Part shown: piece by piece, positions 17,180-27,612 of the stretch
Position numbering within the stretch: the stretch's first letter is position 1
How the letters are laid out: each line of letters opens with the position of its first letter
NCBI RefSeq assembly: GCF_029023725.1
Contig: NZ_CP119075.1
Location: 1,297,501-1,361,500 of the forward strand
Direction: 5' to 3'
DNA length: 64,000 nucleotides
From: Synoicihabitans lomoniglobus
GTDB taxonomy: Bacteria; Verrucomicrobiota; Verrucomicrobiia; Opitutales; Opitutaceae
The notes under the pieces: model-generated
Told to the model about the DNA's origin: nothing
The model's database searches: none
The model's input: only the letters and a program-made list of their open reading frames with translations
Position numbers and translations under genes: made by a program

Positions 17180-17773
17180 TCACTCCGTCAGGAGACCGAT
17201 ACGCGGAACGCCCTGCCAGGTGCGCGTGAGACCGTCGGGGTATACGTCGTGAAAGCGGTAGACCTCGATGAGCACCTCGCCACCGCTCCCGGTGCGGTCG
17301 GCCACCTGCACGGTGAAGGCCCCAGGTTCGGCAAAGACCACCGTGGCGGCGTCGAGGCTGCGATCGGCGAGAGCGAACGCGCCGGTGCGTTGGGCGGCTT
17401 TGGCGGTGAAGTCATTCAAATCGAGCACGCGTGAAGCGGCCGGAGCGAAGGACAAAGTCGCCTCGCGCCAGTTGTCATTGCGCACGAGGCGAGTTTGGCC
17501 CTGCAAGATGGTGAGGGCAGGATCGGCCAACGGTTTGGCCACTCCGAAGGCCTGTAGTCCCGGACCCACGGCGCGCACCAGCAGGGGCACCGCATCGGTC
17601 GTATCGATCACAAAACCGACCGTCGCCGTGCTGCCAGGGGCAATGTCGACCCGACAGGATACGTTGGCGACTTCGTCGCGAACGGGAGAGGGGTAGCGAG
17701 GATCCTCTACGTTGAGACCCGACAAGGTGAGAAACGTGAGGGGGATGAGCAGGATGAGGCAGAAATATTTCAC
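17180..17773 (-). CDS. Exported protein with a verrucomicrobial-type repeat domain
   Basis: The 197-residue protein starts with a Sec signal peptide (MKYFCLILLIPLTFLTLSGL). The rest is one copy of a beta-rich repeat: GFVIDTTDAVPLLVRAVGP, FGVAKPLADPALTI, NDNWREA, GAFAL, then AFTVQVADRTGSGGEVLIEV. The same blocks appear twice in the secreted protein at 29227-30906, so they define a shared domain; I associate it with large secreted proteins of Opitutaceae but know no biochemical function. It lies 19 bases upstream of rsuA on the same strand, so co-transcription is possible. Here the domain occurs nearly alone, with only about 20 extra residues at the C-terminus. Confidence 0.65.
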   Translation of the reverse strand: MKYFCLILLIPLTFLTLSGLNVEDPRYPSPVRDEVANVSCRVDIAPGSTATVGFVIDTTDAVPLLVRAVGPGLQAFGVAKPLADPALTILQGQTRLVRNDNWREATLSFAPAASRVLDLNDFTAKAAQRTGAFALADRSLDAATVVFAEPGAFTVQVADRTGSGGEVLIEVYRFHDVYPDGLTRTWQGVPRIGLLTE

Positions 17774-17843
17774 GGCGGGATTGTCGCTTGCGACAATAGA
17801 GACGGGCGAAACCGCTATTGATTAGGGCAGTAAGCTGGTGGGC

Positions 17844-20135
17844 TTAGTTCTCCGGCGGTCGGACGGCCGAGTGAGCATGTTGGAAATGACGCAACTGATC
17901 GGGAGAGGCGAGGAGCAGCAGATGATCATCTGCGCGCAAACGTTCCGTTGGTCCCGGGTTGAGGTGGCGCTGGCCGTCGCGTTCGAGGCCCACGATGATC
18001 ACATGGGTGGCGTAGTTTTCCCCGATTTCGGCGAGGGATTGGTCGATGAGTGCCGTCGGCGTGCGAATGACTTCCAGGCGGGCTTCGGAGAACTGATCCT
18101 GGCGGGCTTGGACGGCGTCGCTCAGGGCGGTTTGAGCCTGATTGAGGGCCGAGGAGGCTCCCACCAACAACAGACGATCGCCCGGATAAAGTCGTTCGTC
18201 GGGGCTGGGTGGGGCGATGATGAAGCCGCCGCGGTTGATTTCGGCGATGGCACAGCCGAATCGTGTGCGGACCGCGAGTTCGCGGACACTCCGACCGGCG
18301 CTGCTGCTTTGTTCAGGTAACGTGCACTCGCGCAGTTCGAGGTTCCACGTTTCCCCGGATTCCCACCAGCGCGGGGCGGCGGGCGCGATCGCTTGGGCTG
18401 GAGCGTCGTCGGCGAGCACGCCTTCCAAAGACTCCTGCCACTGGCTGTGCCAAAAAACGAGGCGGCGGGCGAAGACGAACGCGGCGAGCAACATGGCCAC
18501 CGCCAATGTGATCCAGGCCCAGCGCGGGAGCAGACCTGTGGGCGCGACCTCCAGCAGCCAGGTCACGAAAATCAACCCACCCAGGGTGCGAGTCAGCACA
18601 TGGGTGGACCGGTTGGGCGGGGCATTGCCCGCGGTCGAAAGGGTTTCGGCGCTGATCATGGCCAGGGCGGCAATGTTGCGCCAGATGGCGACCAACAGCA
18701 CGAGGCAGATGAGGCTGAGCCCGATCCAGAAAACGGATTCCAATACCAACGGCGTGGCGGCGCTCCCCAGGGGACTCTGAAGCAGGGAGTTCAGCAGCGA
18801 CGGGGAAAACGACAGGAGCCCGGTGACGATCAGCATCTCGCCGCCAATTTGGAGGAGCCGTTTGCGGCTCAACCGCCACCACACACCGCCGATGGGACGA
18901 CGAGTCTGGGCGGCGATCCATGCATGGTAGGAGTCCAACGCGCGGCGCAGCCAACGAGGCTCGAGTCGGAAACTCCACGCGATCAACGGATCGGCATGCC
19001 GGTTCAACCAAGGCGATACCAACACGGTGAACAATGATACTCCGACGGCGATGGGATAAAACCGGGCGTCGAGCACCCCGGCGGAGATGCCGAGTTGAGC
19101 GATCACAAATGAGAACTCACCGATGGGAGTGAGCAGCAACCCTGCTCGGCGCGCCGCGGCGGACGGCGTGCCAAAAACCGACAACGCCACCGTCAGACTC
19201 AGGCTCCGCACGATCAGCGTGAACACGCCCAAACCCAGAATCATGGGCCATACTTCGGCCACGAGGCGCACCTCGATCATCATGCCGATGGAAACAAAGA
19301 ACACACTGCTGAACAAATCGCGCATCCCCGCGAAAGCTTTGTCCACCGCACTTTTCTGCGGCATGTCGGCGACCATGGCCCCTAGCAGGAAGGCTCCGAG
19401 GGCGAGGGAATAGCCGGCCCGGACCGAAATGATCGCCATGAGAAACAACAACCCGGCGACCAGAATGGTGAGCAACTCCTCGTCGACCGTTGCTTGCAGT
19501 TTTTCCAGTAACTTGGGCACGAGGAACAACCCCGCGCTGACGAGCAGCACCACAAAAATCATCAACCCGCCCAACAGTTGCAACACGCCGGGGCCGGCGA
19601 CATCGGCGCTCGCGGCAACCTCGGCGCCCAACAACGCGAGCATGACGACCGCCACCACGTCCTCGAGCACGGTGACGGTCAGCGCGATCTGACCGGCGCG
19701 ATCATGGTTGAGTTTGAGCCCGGAAATGACTTTCGCGATCACCGCCGAACTGGAAACGGTGAGCATCGCCGCGATGAAAAACACTTGCGACCCGGTCCAG
19801 CCGACGAGTCCTCCGGCGGCGCGAGTGAGATGAAGCACCAACATCGCGCCCAGCGCCGTGGCGAGCAGCACGGGCAATCCCATGCGTTTGAAGCGGGAAA
19901 GGCTCAGCCCCAACCCGATCGAGAACATGAGGAACACCAACCCCACATGCGACAGTGTTTGGATGCGCGAAACATCCTCCACGTAGGCGAAGGGAGGGGT
20001 GTAGGGCCCGATGATGACGCCGGCCAACAAGTAGCCGACGATGACCGAAAGTCCCAACCGCCGACAAATGGCTCCGCTCACGCCCGCCGCCAAAGCGACG
20101 ATGGCCAGGTCTTGGATGAAATCGATGCCGTTCAT
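17844..20135 (-). CDS. KefB/CPA2-type cation:proton antiporter with two TrkA-C domains
   Basis: The product has about 763 residues. It opens with a monovalent cation/proton antiporter domain of many membrane segments (VGYLLAGVIIGPYTPP near residue 35, GLVFLMFSIGLGLS near residue 68). After about residue 400 a second membrane cluster appears (residues about 470-600), then two regulatory TrkA-C (RCK-C) modules: RFGCAIAEINRGG with YPGDRLLLVG, and THVIIVGLERDG with RADDHLLLLA. I see no Rossmann TrkA-N domain between them, unlike Kef proteins. Likely role: K+ or Na+ efflux coupled to H+. The start is ATG 20135; the frame continues upstream through the tRNA-Phe gene, but that part is not coding. 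Confidence 0.82.
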   Translation of the reverse strand: MNGIDFIQDLAIVALAAGVSGAICRRLGLSVIVGYLLAGVIIGPYTPPFAYVEDVSRIQTLSHVGLVFLMFSIGLGLSLSRFKRMGLPVLLATALGAMLVLHLTRAAGGLVGWTGSQVFFIAAMLTVSSSAVIAKVISGLKLNHDRAGQIALTVTVLEDVVAVVMLALLGAEVAASADVAGPGVLQLLGGLMIFVVLLVSAGLFLVPKLLEKLQATVDEELLTILVAGLLFLMAIISVRAGYSLALGAFLLGAMVADMPQKSAVDKAFAGMRDLFSSVFFVSIGMMIEVRLVAEVWPMILGLGVFTLIVRSLSLTVALSVFGTPSAAARRAGLLLTPIGEFSFVIAQLGISAGVLDARFYPIAVGVSLFTVLVSPWLNRHADPLIAWSFRLEPRWLRRALDSYHAWIAAQTRRPIGGVWWRLSRKRLLQIGGEMLIVTGLLSFSPSLLNSLLQSPLGSAATPLVLESVFWIGLSLICLVLLVAIWRNIAALAMISAETLSTAGNAPPNRSTHVLTRTLGGLIFVTWLLEVAPTGLLPRWAWITLAVAMLLAAFVFARRLVFWHSQWQESLEGVLADDAPAQAIAPAAPRWWESGETWNLELRECTLPEQSSSAGRSVRELAVRTRFGCAIAEINRGGFIIAPPSPDERLYPGDRLLLVGASSALNQAQTALSDAVQARQDQFSEARLEVIRTPTALIDQSLAEIGENYATHVIIVGLERDGQRHLNPGPTERLRADDHLLLLASPDQLRHFQHAHSAVRPPEN

Positions 20136-20235
20136 GGAGGGGGAAGCCTGTCCGACATTTGAACAATGCCCGAGCGAAGCAAGTGAACCCGATCGATTAG
20201 CGTTACATGCGGGCGGGCGGACATGAAACGGACCC

Positions 20236-20263
20236 AAAAAAACCGTTCCGGAGTTCGGAACGG
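20236..20263 (-). terminator. Rho-independent terminator downstream of tRNA-Phe
   Basis: Read on the minus strand, CCGTTCCG / CGGAACGG form a perfect 8-bp stem around a 5-base loop, followed by seven T residues. It sits just 3' of the tRNA-Phe gene and ahead of the antiporter gene, so it ends the tRNA transcript. Confidence 0.8.
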
Positions 20264-20275
20264 TGGTCGAATAAG

Positions 20276-20351
20276 TGGTGGCGAGACCCGGATTCGAACC
20301 GGGGACACGCGCATTTTCAGTGCGCTGCTCTACCAACTGAGCTATCTCGCC
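20276..20351 (-). tRNA. tRNA-Phe (anticodon GAA)
   Basis: The minus strand folds as a standard 76-base tRNA: acceptor GGCGAGA / TCTCGCC, D arm GCTC...GAGC, anticodon stem GCGCA with loop CTGAAAA (anticodon GAA) and T-arm GGTTCGAATCC. The discriminator A and the 3' CCA are encoded (TGG at 20276-20278 on the + strand). The transcript is followed by the terminator at 20236-20263. Confidence 0.96.
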
Positions 20352-20479
20352 GTCAGAGGAGGGAGCAGAGGAAGCGTTCGCCGGGATGTCGTCAATAGGT
20401 TTTTATGATCCCGGATCACGTTGTTTCCTACGACCGAAACGATCGCCAGATGCTCAGATTGCGGTTTGGCTACTCAATC

Positions 20480-20920
20480 ATGAGGCTGCTTTGCGCGTTT
20501 TTCCTGTTCGTCGCCGGATATGGGGTGGGATTGGCGCAAGATCCGATCGTGCGCCTGACCTTGGAAAACGATCCGGATTTTGAGGTAGTGGAGAAACCCA
20601 CGCTCGTCGTTTACCCTCTGAGTGATCGCGTGAAGCGGATTATGAGTGAATCCGCCCAACGGCAGCTGGTGGCTGCCGACTACGCCTCCGACACGATGAT
20701 TCGGACCGAAAGTCCCCGGCTGGCGCTTCAATAAATCCTGCATCAAATCAGCGAAAAATCGGATCGGCGCTTGGCCGCGATCATGAACTCACAGGTGGTG
20801 GATATCGAACCGGTCGCCCTGCTGATGGCAGTGGATCAAACATCGGTGTGGAATCTCCTGCTTACGCCAGCGGATGACGTAGGAACTTACGTTCTCACCG
20901 TTTCGGTGGTGATGGAGTAG
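20480..20920 (+). pseudogene. Interrupted small exported protein gene (in-frame TAA)
   Basis: From ATG 20480 the frame encodes a Sec signal peptide (MRLLCAFFLFVAGYGVGLAQ) and about 60 further residues, then meets TAA at 20732-20734. The same frame continues open for another 61 codons to TAG at 20918, with coding-like composition (SEKSDRRLAAIMNSQVV, WNLLLTPADDVGTYVLTVSV). This looks like one about 145-residue gene broken by a single nonsense change (for example CAA, GAA or AAA to TAA), or a short 84-residue secreted protein whose 3' frame is fortuitously open. No family is recognised. An in-frame ATG at 20405 adds 25 residues that spoil the signal peptide. Confidence 0.5.
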
Positions 20921-21034
20921 CGACCGCGTTCGGAGAGGGGAGCGCGAGCGAGCTCGCGGCCTACGGAGGAGCGGGGAGACGCGGTCGTCGTCCGCCGTCT
21001 GACTCCGTGGGATGGGATCGAGGACGTGCGGAGG
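20921..21034. other. Spacer with GCGAGCGAGCTCGC repeat copy 2
   Basis: Holds the second copy (20942-20966) of the 25-base palindromic element. The end of the SNF2 gene follows on the minus strand. No clear terminator was found. Confidence 0.5.
20942..20966 (+). repeat. GCGAGCGAG-TCGC palindromic repeat, copy 2
   Basis: Matches the copy at 6615-6639 in 23 of 25 bases; here the core GCGAGCTCGC is a perfect 10-bp palindrome. Confidence 0.65.
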
Positions 21035-23476
<2,442 letters not shown>

Positions 23477-23571
23477 GGACGGCGGACGTTGGCAGGACCG
23501 AGGGGCGGGCGTAAAGACCGCGCTCATCCGCCGAGGCCGTCGTCCCCATCTTTCTCGTTCTTCGTTCCGCT

Positions 23572-23655
23572 TTATCTTTCTCCCAGATCGCCGTTCTCGT
23601 TCTCGGTTCGATTTCGGTCGGTGGGGATAAAGAGAAAGATAACGAATAAAGAGAA
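23572..23655. promoter_or_regulatory. Inverted and direct repeats between divergent genes
   Basis: TTATCTTTCTC (23572-23582) and GAGAAAGATAA (23632-23642) form a perfect 11-bp inverted repeat. ATAAAGAGAA occurs twice (23627-23636 and 23646-23655, period 19). The block lies between the SNF2 gene and the ECF sigma operon, an expected place for promoters or operators. Confidence 0.45.
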
Positions 23656-23733
23656 TGAGTTGGTGGAAGAACGATTTTTGGCGGGATTTGGGGATTGGGA
23701 ATAGAATGATGGGCCCCATGCTCCCAAGAGCCG

Positions 23734-24294
23734 ATGAGTCACGATGTCTTTAACCAGCTGGTGGATGCGCATTATACGCCGCTTTATCGTTTCGCGCTAA
23801 GTTTGGCGCGGCGGGAGGCCGATGCGTGTGATCTCGTGCAGCAGACGTTCTTCATCTGGGCGAAGAGCGGGCATCAACTACGCGAGACGGCGAAGGCCAA
23901 AACGTGGCTGTTTACCACGCTCTACCGCGAGTTCCTGCGGGGGCGGCGTCGGGACCAGCGTTCGCAGTCGATCGAGGATTTACCGCCGTCAGCCCAGGAT
24001 GTGCCGAGCGAGGATGTCGATCACGCCCGGCGGTTGGACGGACAACAGATCGTCGCCGCGCTGCAGGATGTCGACGAAGTGTTTCGGGCGCCGCTGACGC
24101 TGTTTTACCTCGAAGACCTGAGTTATCAGGAGATCGCGGAGACGCTGGATGTGCCGATTGGCACGGTGATGTCGCGGCTGTCGCGAGGTAAGGCGCAGTT
24201 GCGTAAACTGGTCGCGCGCCTCGAGGCGGGTCGGTCGACCGAAGGCGGCATAGTGGAATTTCCCAAAATCAATAAAGGAGGGGTCAACCGATGA
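23734..24294 (+). CDS. ECF-family RNA polymerase sigma factor
   Basis: The 186-residue protein has sigma-70 region 2 (YTPLYRFALSLARREADACD, then LVQQTFFIWAKSG, about residues 14-50) and region 4 (LFYLEDLSYQEIAETLDVPI and GTVMSRLSRGKAQLRKL, about residues 120-160), the two-domain layout of extracytoplasmic function sigma factors. It heads a seven-gene run ending at 30906 and overlaps the next gene by 4 bases, as sigma/anti-sigma pairs usually do. By analogy it should drive this operon in response to an envelope signal, presumably redox, but that is inference. The basic segment GRRRDQRSQS between the two regions is a typical linker. Confidence 0.9.
   Translation: MSHDVFNQLVDAHYTPLYRFALSLARREADACDLVQQTFFIWAKSGHQLRETAKAKTWLFTTLYREFLRGRRRDQRSQSIEDLPPSAQDVPSEDVDHARRLDGQQIVAALQDVDEVFRAPLTLFYLEDLSYQEIAETLDVPIGTVMSRLSRGKAQLRKLVARLEAGRSTEGGIVEFPKINKGGVNR
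24276..24281 (+). promoter_or_regulatory. Ribosome binding site AGGAGG before the putative anti-sigma gene
   Basis: AGGAGG with 9 bases to the ATG at 24291, located within the last codons of the sigma gene. It fixes this start and suggests tight coupled translation. Confidence 0.65.
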
Positions 24295-25058
24295 CCAACG
24301 ACGAAGCTAAATTCATGTTACAAGGGTATCGTCCCAATGGGGAGGATGCCGACAACGAGGCGTTTGCCGCGGCGCTGGCTCAGGCCGAGCGCGATCCCAC
24401 GCTGCGCGAGTGGTTTGAGCGCGAGCAGGCGTTCGATACGGTGATCGCCGGCAAACTGCGCGAAGTCGCCGTGCCGGAAGGGTTGCGCGAGTCCGTCCTG
24501 GCGGGAACCAAGTTGAGCTCGGGCACCACGAAATCGAGCCGCCCGCGAGCGTGGTGGGCCCGGTCGTGGACGATCGGTCTGGCGGCGGCCGCCGCGGTGG
24601 TGATGGCCTTGACGATCAATTTCAACCGCGCGGGTCAACCGATCGCGTCGTTGCCGCGCGTGGATGCGATGTTGCAACTGGCCCTCGACGAATATCGCGG
24701 GGTGCACCCGATGGGGCCCCACGCCGATGCGTTGGGCACGTTCGGGGCGTGGCTGGAGAGTCCCGCCACGGCATTGAGCGCGAGCACGATGCCGGCGGAT
24801 CTGGCGGCGCTCAAACTCGACGGCTGCCGCTCGGTCAGTGTGGCCGGTCATGACGTATTTGAAATCTGTTTCCGGCGGGGCGATGCGTGGTTTCATGTCT
24901 ACCTCGCTCCGCGGACGGAGTTTGATCCGCAGTCCATCCACGCGGAGCCGATGTTTCACGAACAAGGTCAGTTTGTGGCGGCGTCGTGGGCGGATGATAA
25001 GTTCGTCTATCTGGTGTCGAGCACGGCGGGCCTCGCGACGTTGCGTGGTATTCTCTGA
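24291..25058 (+). CDS. Putative membrane-anchored anti-sigma factor
   Basis: The 255-residue protein has an acidic cytosolic N-terminus (about residues 1-95), one membrane segment (WTIGLAAAAAVVMALTINF, about 96-115) and a periplasmic domain of about 140 residues ending DDKFVYLVSSTAGLATL. That layout and the 4-base overlap with the ECF sigma gene fit an anti-sigma factor. The N-terminus lacks a HxxxCxxC zinc motif, so it would be a non-ZAS type. The periplasmic part contains two Cys (DGCRSVSV, EICFRRG) that could sense thiol state, which would be consistent with the redox genes downstream; this is speculation. No domain was recognised by name. Confidence 0.6.
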   Translation: MTNDEAKFMLQGYRPNGEDADNEAFAAALAQAERDPTLREWFEREQAFDTVIAGKLREVAVPEGLRESVLAGTKLSSGTTKSSRPRAWWARSWTIGLAAAAAVVMALTINFNRAGQPIASLPRVDAMLQLALDEYRGVHPMGPHADALGTFGAWLESPATALSASTMPADLAALKLDGCRSVSVAGHDVFEICFRRGDAWFHVYLAPRTEFDPQSIHAEPMFHEQGQFVAASWADDKFVYLVSSTAGLATLRGIL

Positions 25059-25061
25059 CGC

Positions 25062-27329
25062 ATGAGCGTGCTGCGACGCTACCTGCATTGGTTGCATCTG
25101 CGTTGGCCGGCGGGGCGCGTGGAGAAGCTGCCCGAAGTCAACAGCGACGGGACCACGGTCGTGCCCGGGGTGCGCGTGGTGGGCGACCTGACGGGCGTGC
25201 CGTTGTTGAAGTTTGCGGCCGATACCGGAGCCAAAGCGGCGAACGCGGTGGCGGATGAACTGGGCGCGGACGTCGGCGGCGACAGCGGCCCGATGGATCT
25301 GGCAATCGTGGGCGGCGGCGTGGCGGGATTGGCGGCGGCATTGGAGGCAAAACGGCGGGGGCTGCGGTTTGCGGTGTTCGAGGCGAGCGCGCCGTTCGCG
25401 ACCATTGTCAATTTTCCCAAAGGCAAGCCGATCTATACGTATCCGACCGACATGGCACCGGCGGGCGACCTCGCGTTGCGGGCGGACGTGAAGGAAGACC
25501 TGCTGGCCGAACTGGAAGCCCAGCGGGTGGCGGCGGGCATCGAACCCAAGCGGGTGCGGATCGAAAAACTGGAGCGGAAAGGCGACCTGATCCGGCTGCA
25601 TCATCCGGGCGGCGAACCCTTCGCGGCGCGGCGCGTGATCGTGGCGATCGGGCGGAGTGGCAATCATCGCAAATTGGGCGTGCCGGGCGAGGCGTTGGGA
25701 AAAGTGTTCAACCGTCTCCACGACCCGGCGGAGTTTGCCGGTCACAATGTCATGGTGGTCGGCGGGGGCGACTCCGCGCTGGAAGCGGCGGTGGCGTTGC
25801 AGCACGCCGGAGCGGCGGTGACGCTGAGTTATCGCGGGGAGGCGTTCACGCGGGCCAAGCCGGAAAATGTCGCGGCGGTGGCGGAGAGCGGTGTGAGCAT
25901 CGTGCTGCGATCGACGGTGGTGGCGATTGAAGACGACACGGTGAAACTCCAGACGGCCGATGCCGAAACCAGCGTGCCGAACGATGCGGTGTTCGCGTTG
26001 ATCGGGCGGGAAGCGCCGTTGGATTTTTTCCGTCGCAGTGGGATTCCGATTCAAGGCGAGACGAGTTTGGCGGGATGGCTGGGCGTGGTGGCGCTGCTGT
26101 TGTTTTGCACCTTTATCTACACGTGGAAAAGCGGCGGGCCGACCGAGAGCTGGATTGATCCGGCGGGTTTGGCGGCGTCGTGGCAGGAGCAAGCGGAGGA
26201 CCGTTCGACGCTGATTGGCACGATCGCGGTGTCGATGAACTCGCGGTCGTTTTATTACACGCTGCTCTACAGCTCACTGATCCTGGGATTCGGAATCGAC
26301 CGTATCCGCCGGAGACGCACGCCGTATGTGCGACGACAGACGATCGCGCTGATGTTGGTGCAGTGGTTGCCGCTGTTTGTCCTGCCGGAAGTGGTGCTGC
26401 CGTGGGCGGGTTATAACGAAGTTTTTTCGGGCGGAGGCGTGGGGGAGTCGGTCGGCGACGCGTTGTTCGAAAAGTATGTATCGCCCGACGCCTATGCAGT
26501 GGAGCTGTGGCCGGAGAACGGGCATCCCCGGGCTTATTGGCGCGCCTATGGTTTCATTTTGGCGTGGCCTCTGAACGTCTACAACGTGTTCAACGGCTCG
26601 CCGCATTGGTGGTGGATCGGGATCGGATTTTTTCAAACCTGTGTGCTGATCCCATGGATGGTTTACCGCTGGGGGAAAGGCGCCTACTGCGGCTGGATCT
26701 GCTCGTGCGGCGCGCTGGCGGAAACGATGGGGGATCGGCACCGTCACAAGATGCCGCACGGTCCGGGCTGGAATAAGGTCAACGTGATTGGCCAGGTGTT
26801 CCTGGCGGCGGCGGTCGCGTTGCTGGCCCTGCGGGTGGTCGGCTGGGTGTTGCCCGGCTCGTGGGTGGATACACATTTCAACCTCCTGCTCGAAGGCAAG
26901 GCGGCGGACGGCGGGAAAGCGGTTGGGTGGTTTTTTAGCTACAAGTGGTTCGTTGACGTGCTGTTTGGCGGGGTGATCGGCGTGGGGTTTTATTTCAAAT
27001 ACTCGGGCCGGGTGTGGTGTCGATTTGCGTGTCCGTTGGCGGCGTTGATGCACATCTACGCCCGTTTCACGCGGTTTCGGATTTTTGCCGACAAGAAGAA
27101 GTGTATTTCCTGCAACGTGTGCACGAGCGTTTGCCACCAAGGCATCGACGTCATGGCGTTTGCCAATCGGGGCGCACCGATGGAGGACCCGCAATGCGTG
27201 CGTTGCTCGGCCTGCGTGCAGAGCTGTCCGACGGGGGTATTAAGCTTTGGGCGATTGCTCGCCGACGGGAAACCGCTCTTCGACGAACTGCCCGCGTCGC
27301 CCGTGCAGATGAACGAGGCCAGGCGATAA
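25062..27329 (+). CDS. Membrane fusion of a FAD/NAD(P) oxidoreductase and a NapH-like 4Fe-4S protein
   Basis: The 755-residue protein has two halves. Residues about 80-330 are a thioredoxin-reductase-like flavoprotein: FAD motif GGGVAGLAAALEA (about 84) and a second dinucleotide motif VVGGGDSALEAAV (about 231), with no CxxC redox pair visible between them. After residue about 340 it becomes a multi-spanning membrane protein with a CGWICSCG segment (about 543) and two cytosolic 4Fe-4S clusters: C681/C684/C687/C691 and C712/C715/C718/C722. This resembles the NapH/NosR/CcoG type of ferredoxin-like membrane electron carriers. It should pass electrons from NAD(P)H through FAD and Fe-S into the membrane or out of the cell. 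It is third in the sigma-led operon, 3 bases after the anti-sigma gene. Confidence 0.75.
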   Translation: MSVLRRYLHWLHLRWPAGRVEKLPEVNSDGTTVVPGVRVVGDLTGVPLLKFAADTGAKAANAVADELGADVGGDSGPMDLAIVGGGVAGLAAALEAKRRGLRFAVFEASAPFATIVNFPKGKPIYTYPTDMAPAGDLALRADVKEDLLAELEAQRVAAGIEPKRVRIEKLERKGDLIRLHHPGGEPFAARRVIVAIGRSGNHRKLGVPGEALGKVFNRLHDPAEFAGHNVMVVGGGDSALEAAVALQHAGAAVTLSYRGEAFTRAKPENVAAVAESGVSIVLRSTVVAIEDDTVKLQTADAETSVPNDAVFALIGREAPLDFFRRSGIPIQGETSLAGWLGVVALLLFCTFIYTWKSGGPTESWIDPAGLAASWQEQAEDRSTLIGTIAVSMNSRSFYYTLLYSSLILGFGIDRIRRRRTPYVRRQTIALMLVQWLPLFVLPEVVLPWAGYNEVFSGGGVGESVGDALFEKYVSPDAYAVELWPENGHPRAYWRAYGFILAWPLNVYNVFNGSPHWWWIGIGFFQTCVLIPWMVYRWGKGAYCGWICSCGALAETMGDRHRHKMPHGPGWNKVNVIGQVFLAAAVALLALRVVGWVLPGSWVDTHFNLLLEGKAADGGKAVGWFFSYKWFVDVLFGGVIGVGFYFKYSGRVWCRFACPLAALMHIYARFTRFRIFADKKKCISCNVCTSVCHQGIDVMAFANRGAPMEDPQCVRCSACVQSCPTGVLSFGRLLADGKPLFDELPASPVQMNEARR

Positions 27330-27375
27330 TCCGGGAATAGCAGGCGGGGGGCGCGGCTCCCATGCGAAACCCTGA

Positions 27376-27612
27376 ATGACGCGCATGCCCCTTGTTCGAT
27401 TTTCTAAATTCGCAATCGCAGTGACCGCGGTGCTGTTCCTCGCCGGTTGTGGGGCGGTGCCGCTCGCCCAACAACGTTTGGTTTCCAAAACCGAGATGAC
27501 GTTTGAGCGTTCGGCAGCGGGTCATCCGTCGTCCAATCTCGTTTCCCAAATCGAACCCGGTCTCGCATCGAGCGGCGGAGCCCAAGCTGCCGGATGCACC
27601 TCATGTCGTTGA
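27376..27612 (+). CDS. DUF4266-like small lipoprotein with C-terminal CxxC
   Basis: The 78-residue protein has a lipobox FLAGC (Cys25 as lipidation site) after a signal peptide and a short Ser/Gly-rich mature part. It ends ASSGGAQAAGCTSCR, with Cys74 and Cys77 in a CxxC. This matches, by my recollection, the DUF4266 pattern of tiny lipoproteins with a Gly-rich, Cys-containing tail that sit beside DUF3570 and TlpA-like genes. The role is unknown. The two Cys are an obvious substrate or redox partner for the thioredoxin encoded next, whose start codon overlaps this gene. No ApbE flavinyltransferase, which I would expect in such clusters, is present in the window. Confidence 0.62.
   Translation: MTRMPLVRFSKFAIAVTAVLFLAGCGAVPLAQQRLVSKTEMTFERSAAGHPSSNLVSQIEPGLASSGGAQAAGCTSCR

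Noticed and set aside
20136..20336. N-terminal extension of the antiporter frame through the tRNA-Phe gene
   Set aside because: The sequence codes for RVPGSNPGLATTY-like residues, the well-known readthrough of a tRNA T-arm; a terminator hairpin also lies within it. The real start is ATG 20135.
23477..23719. Longer N-terminus of the SNF2 protein
   Set aside because: The extra residues are dominated by Arg/Glu runs from the repeat-rich divergent spacer and lack coding character.
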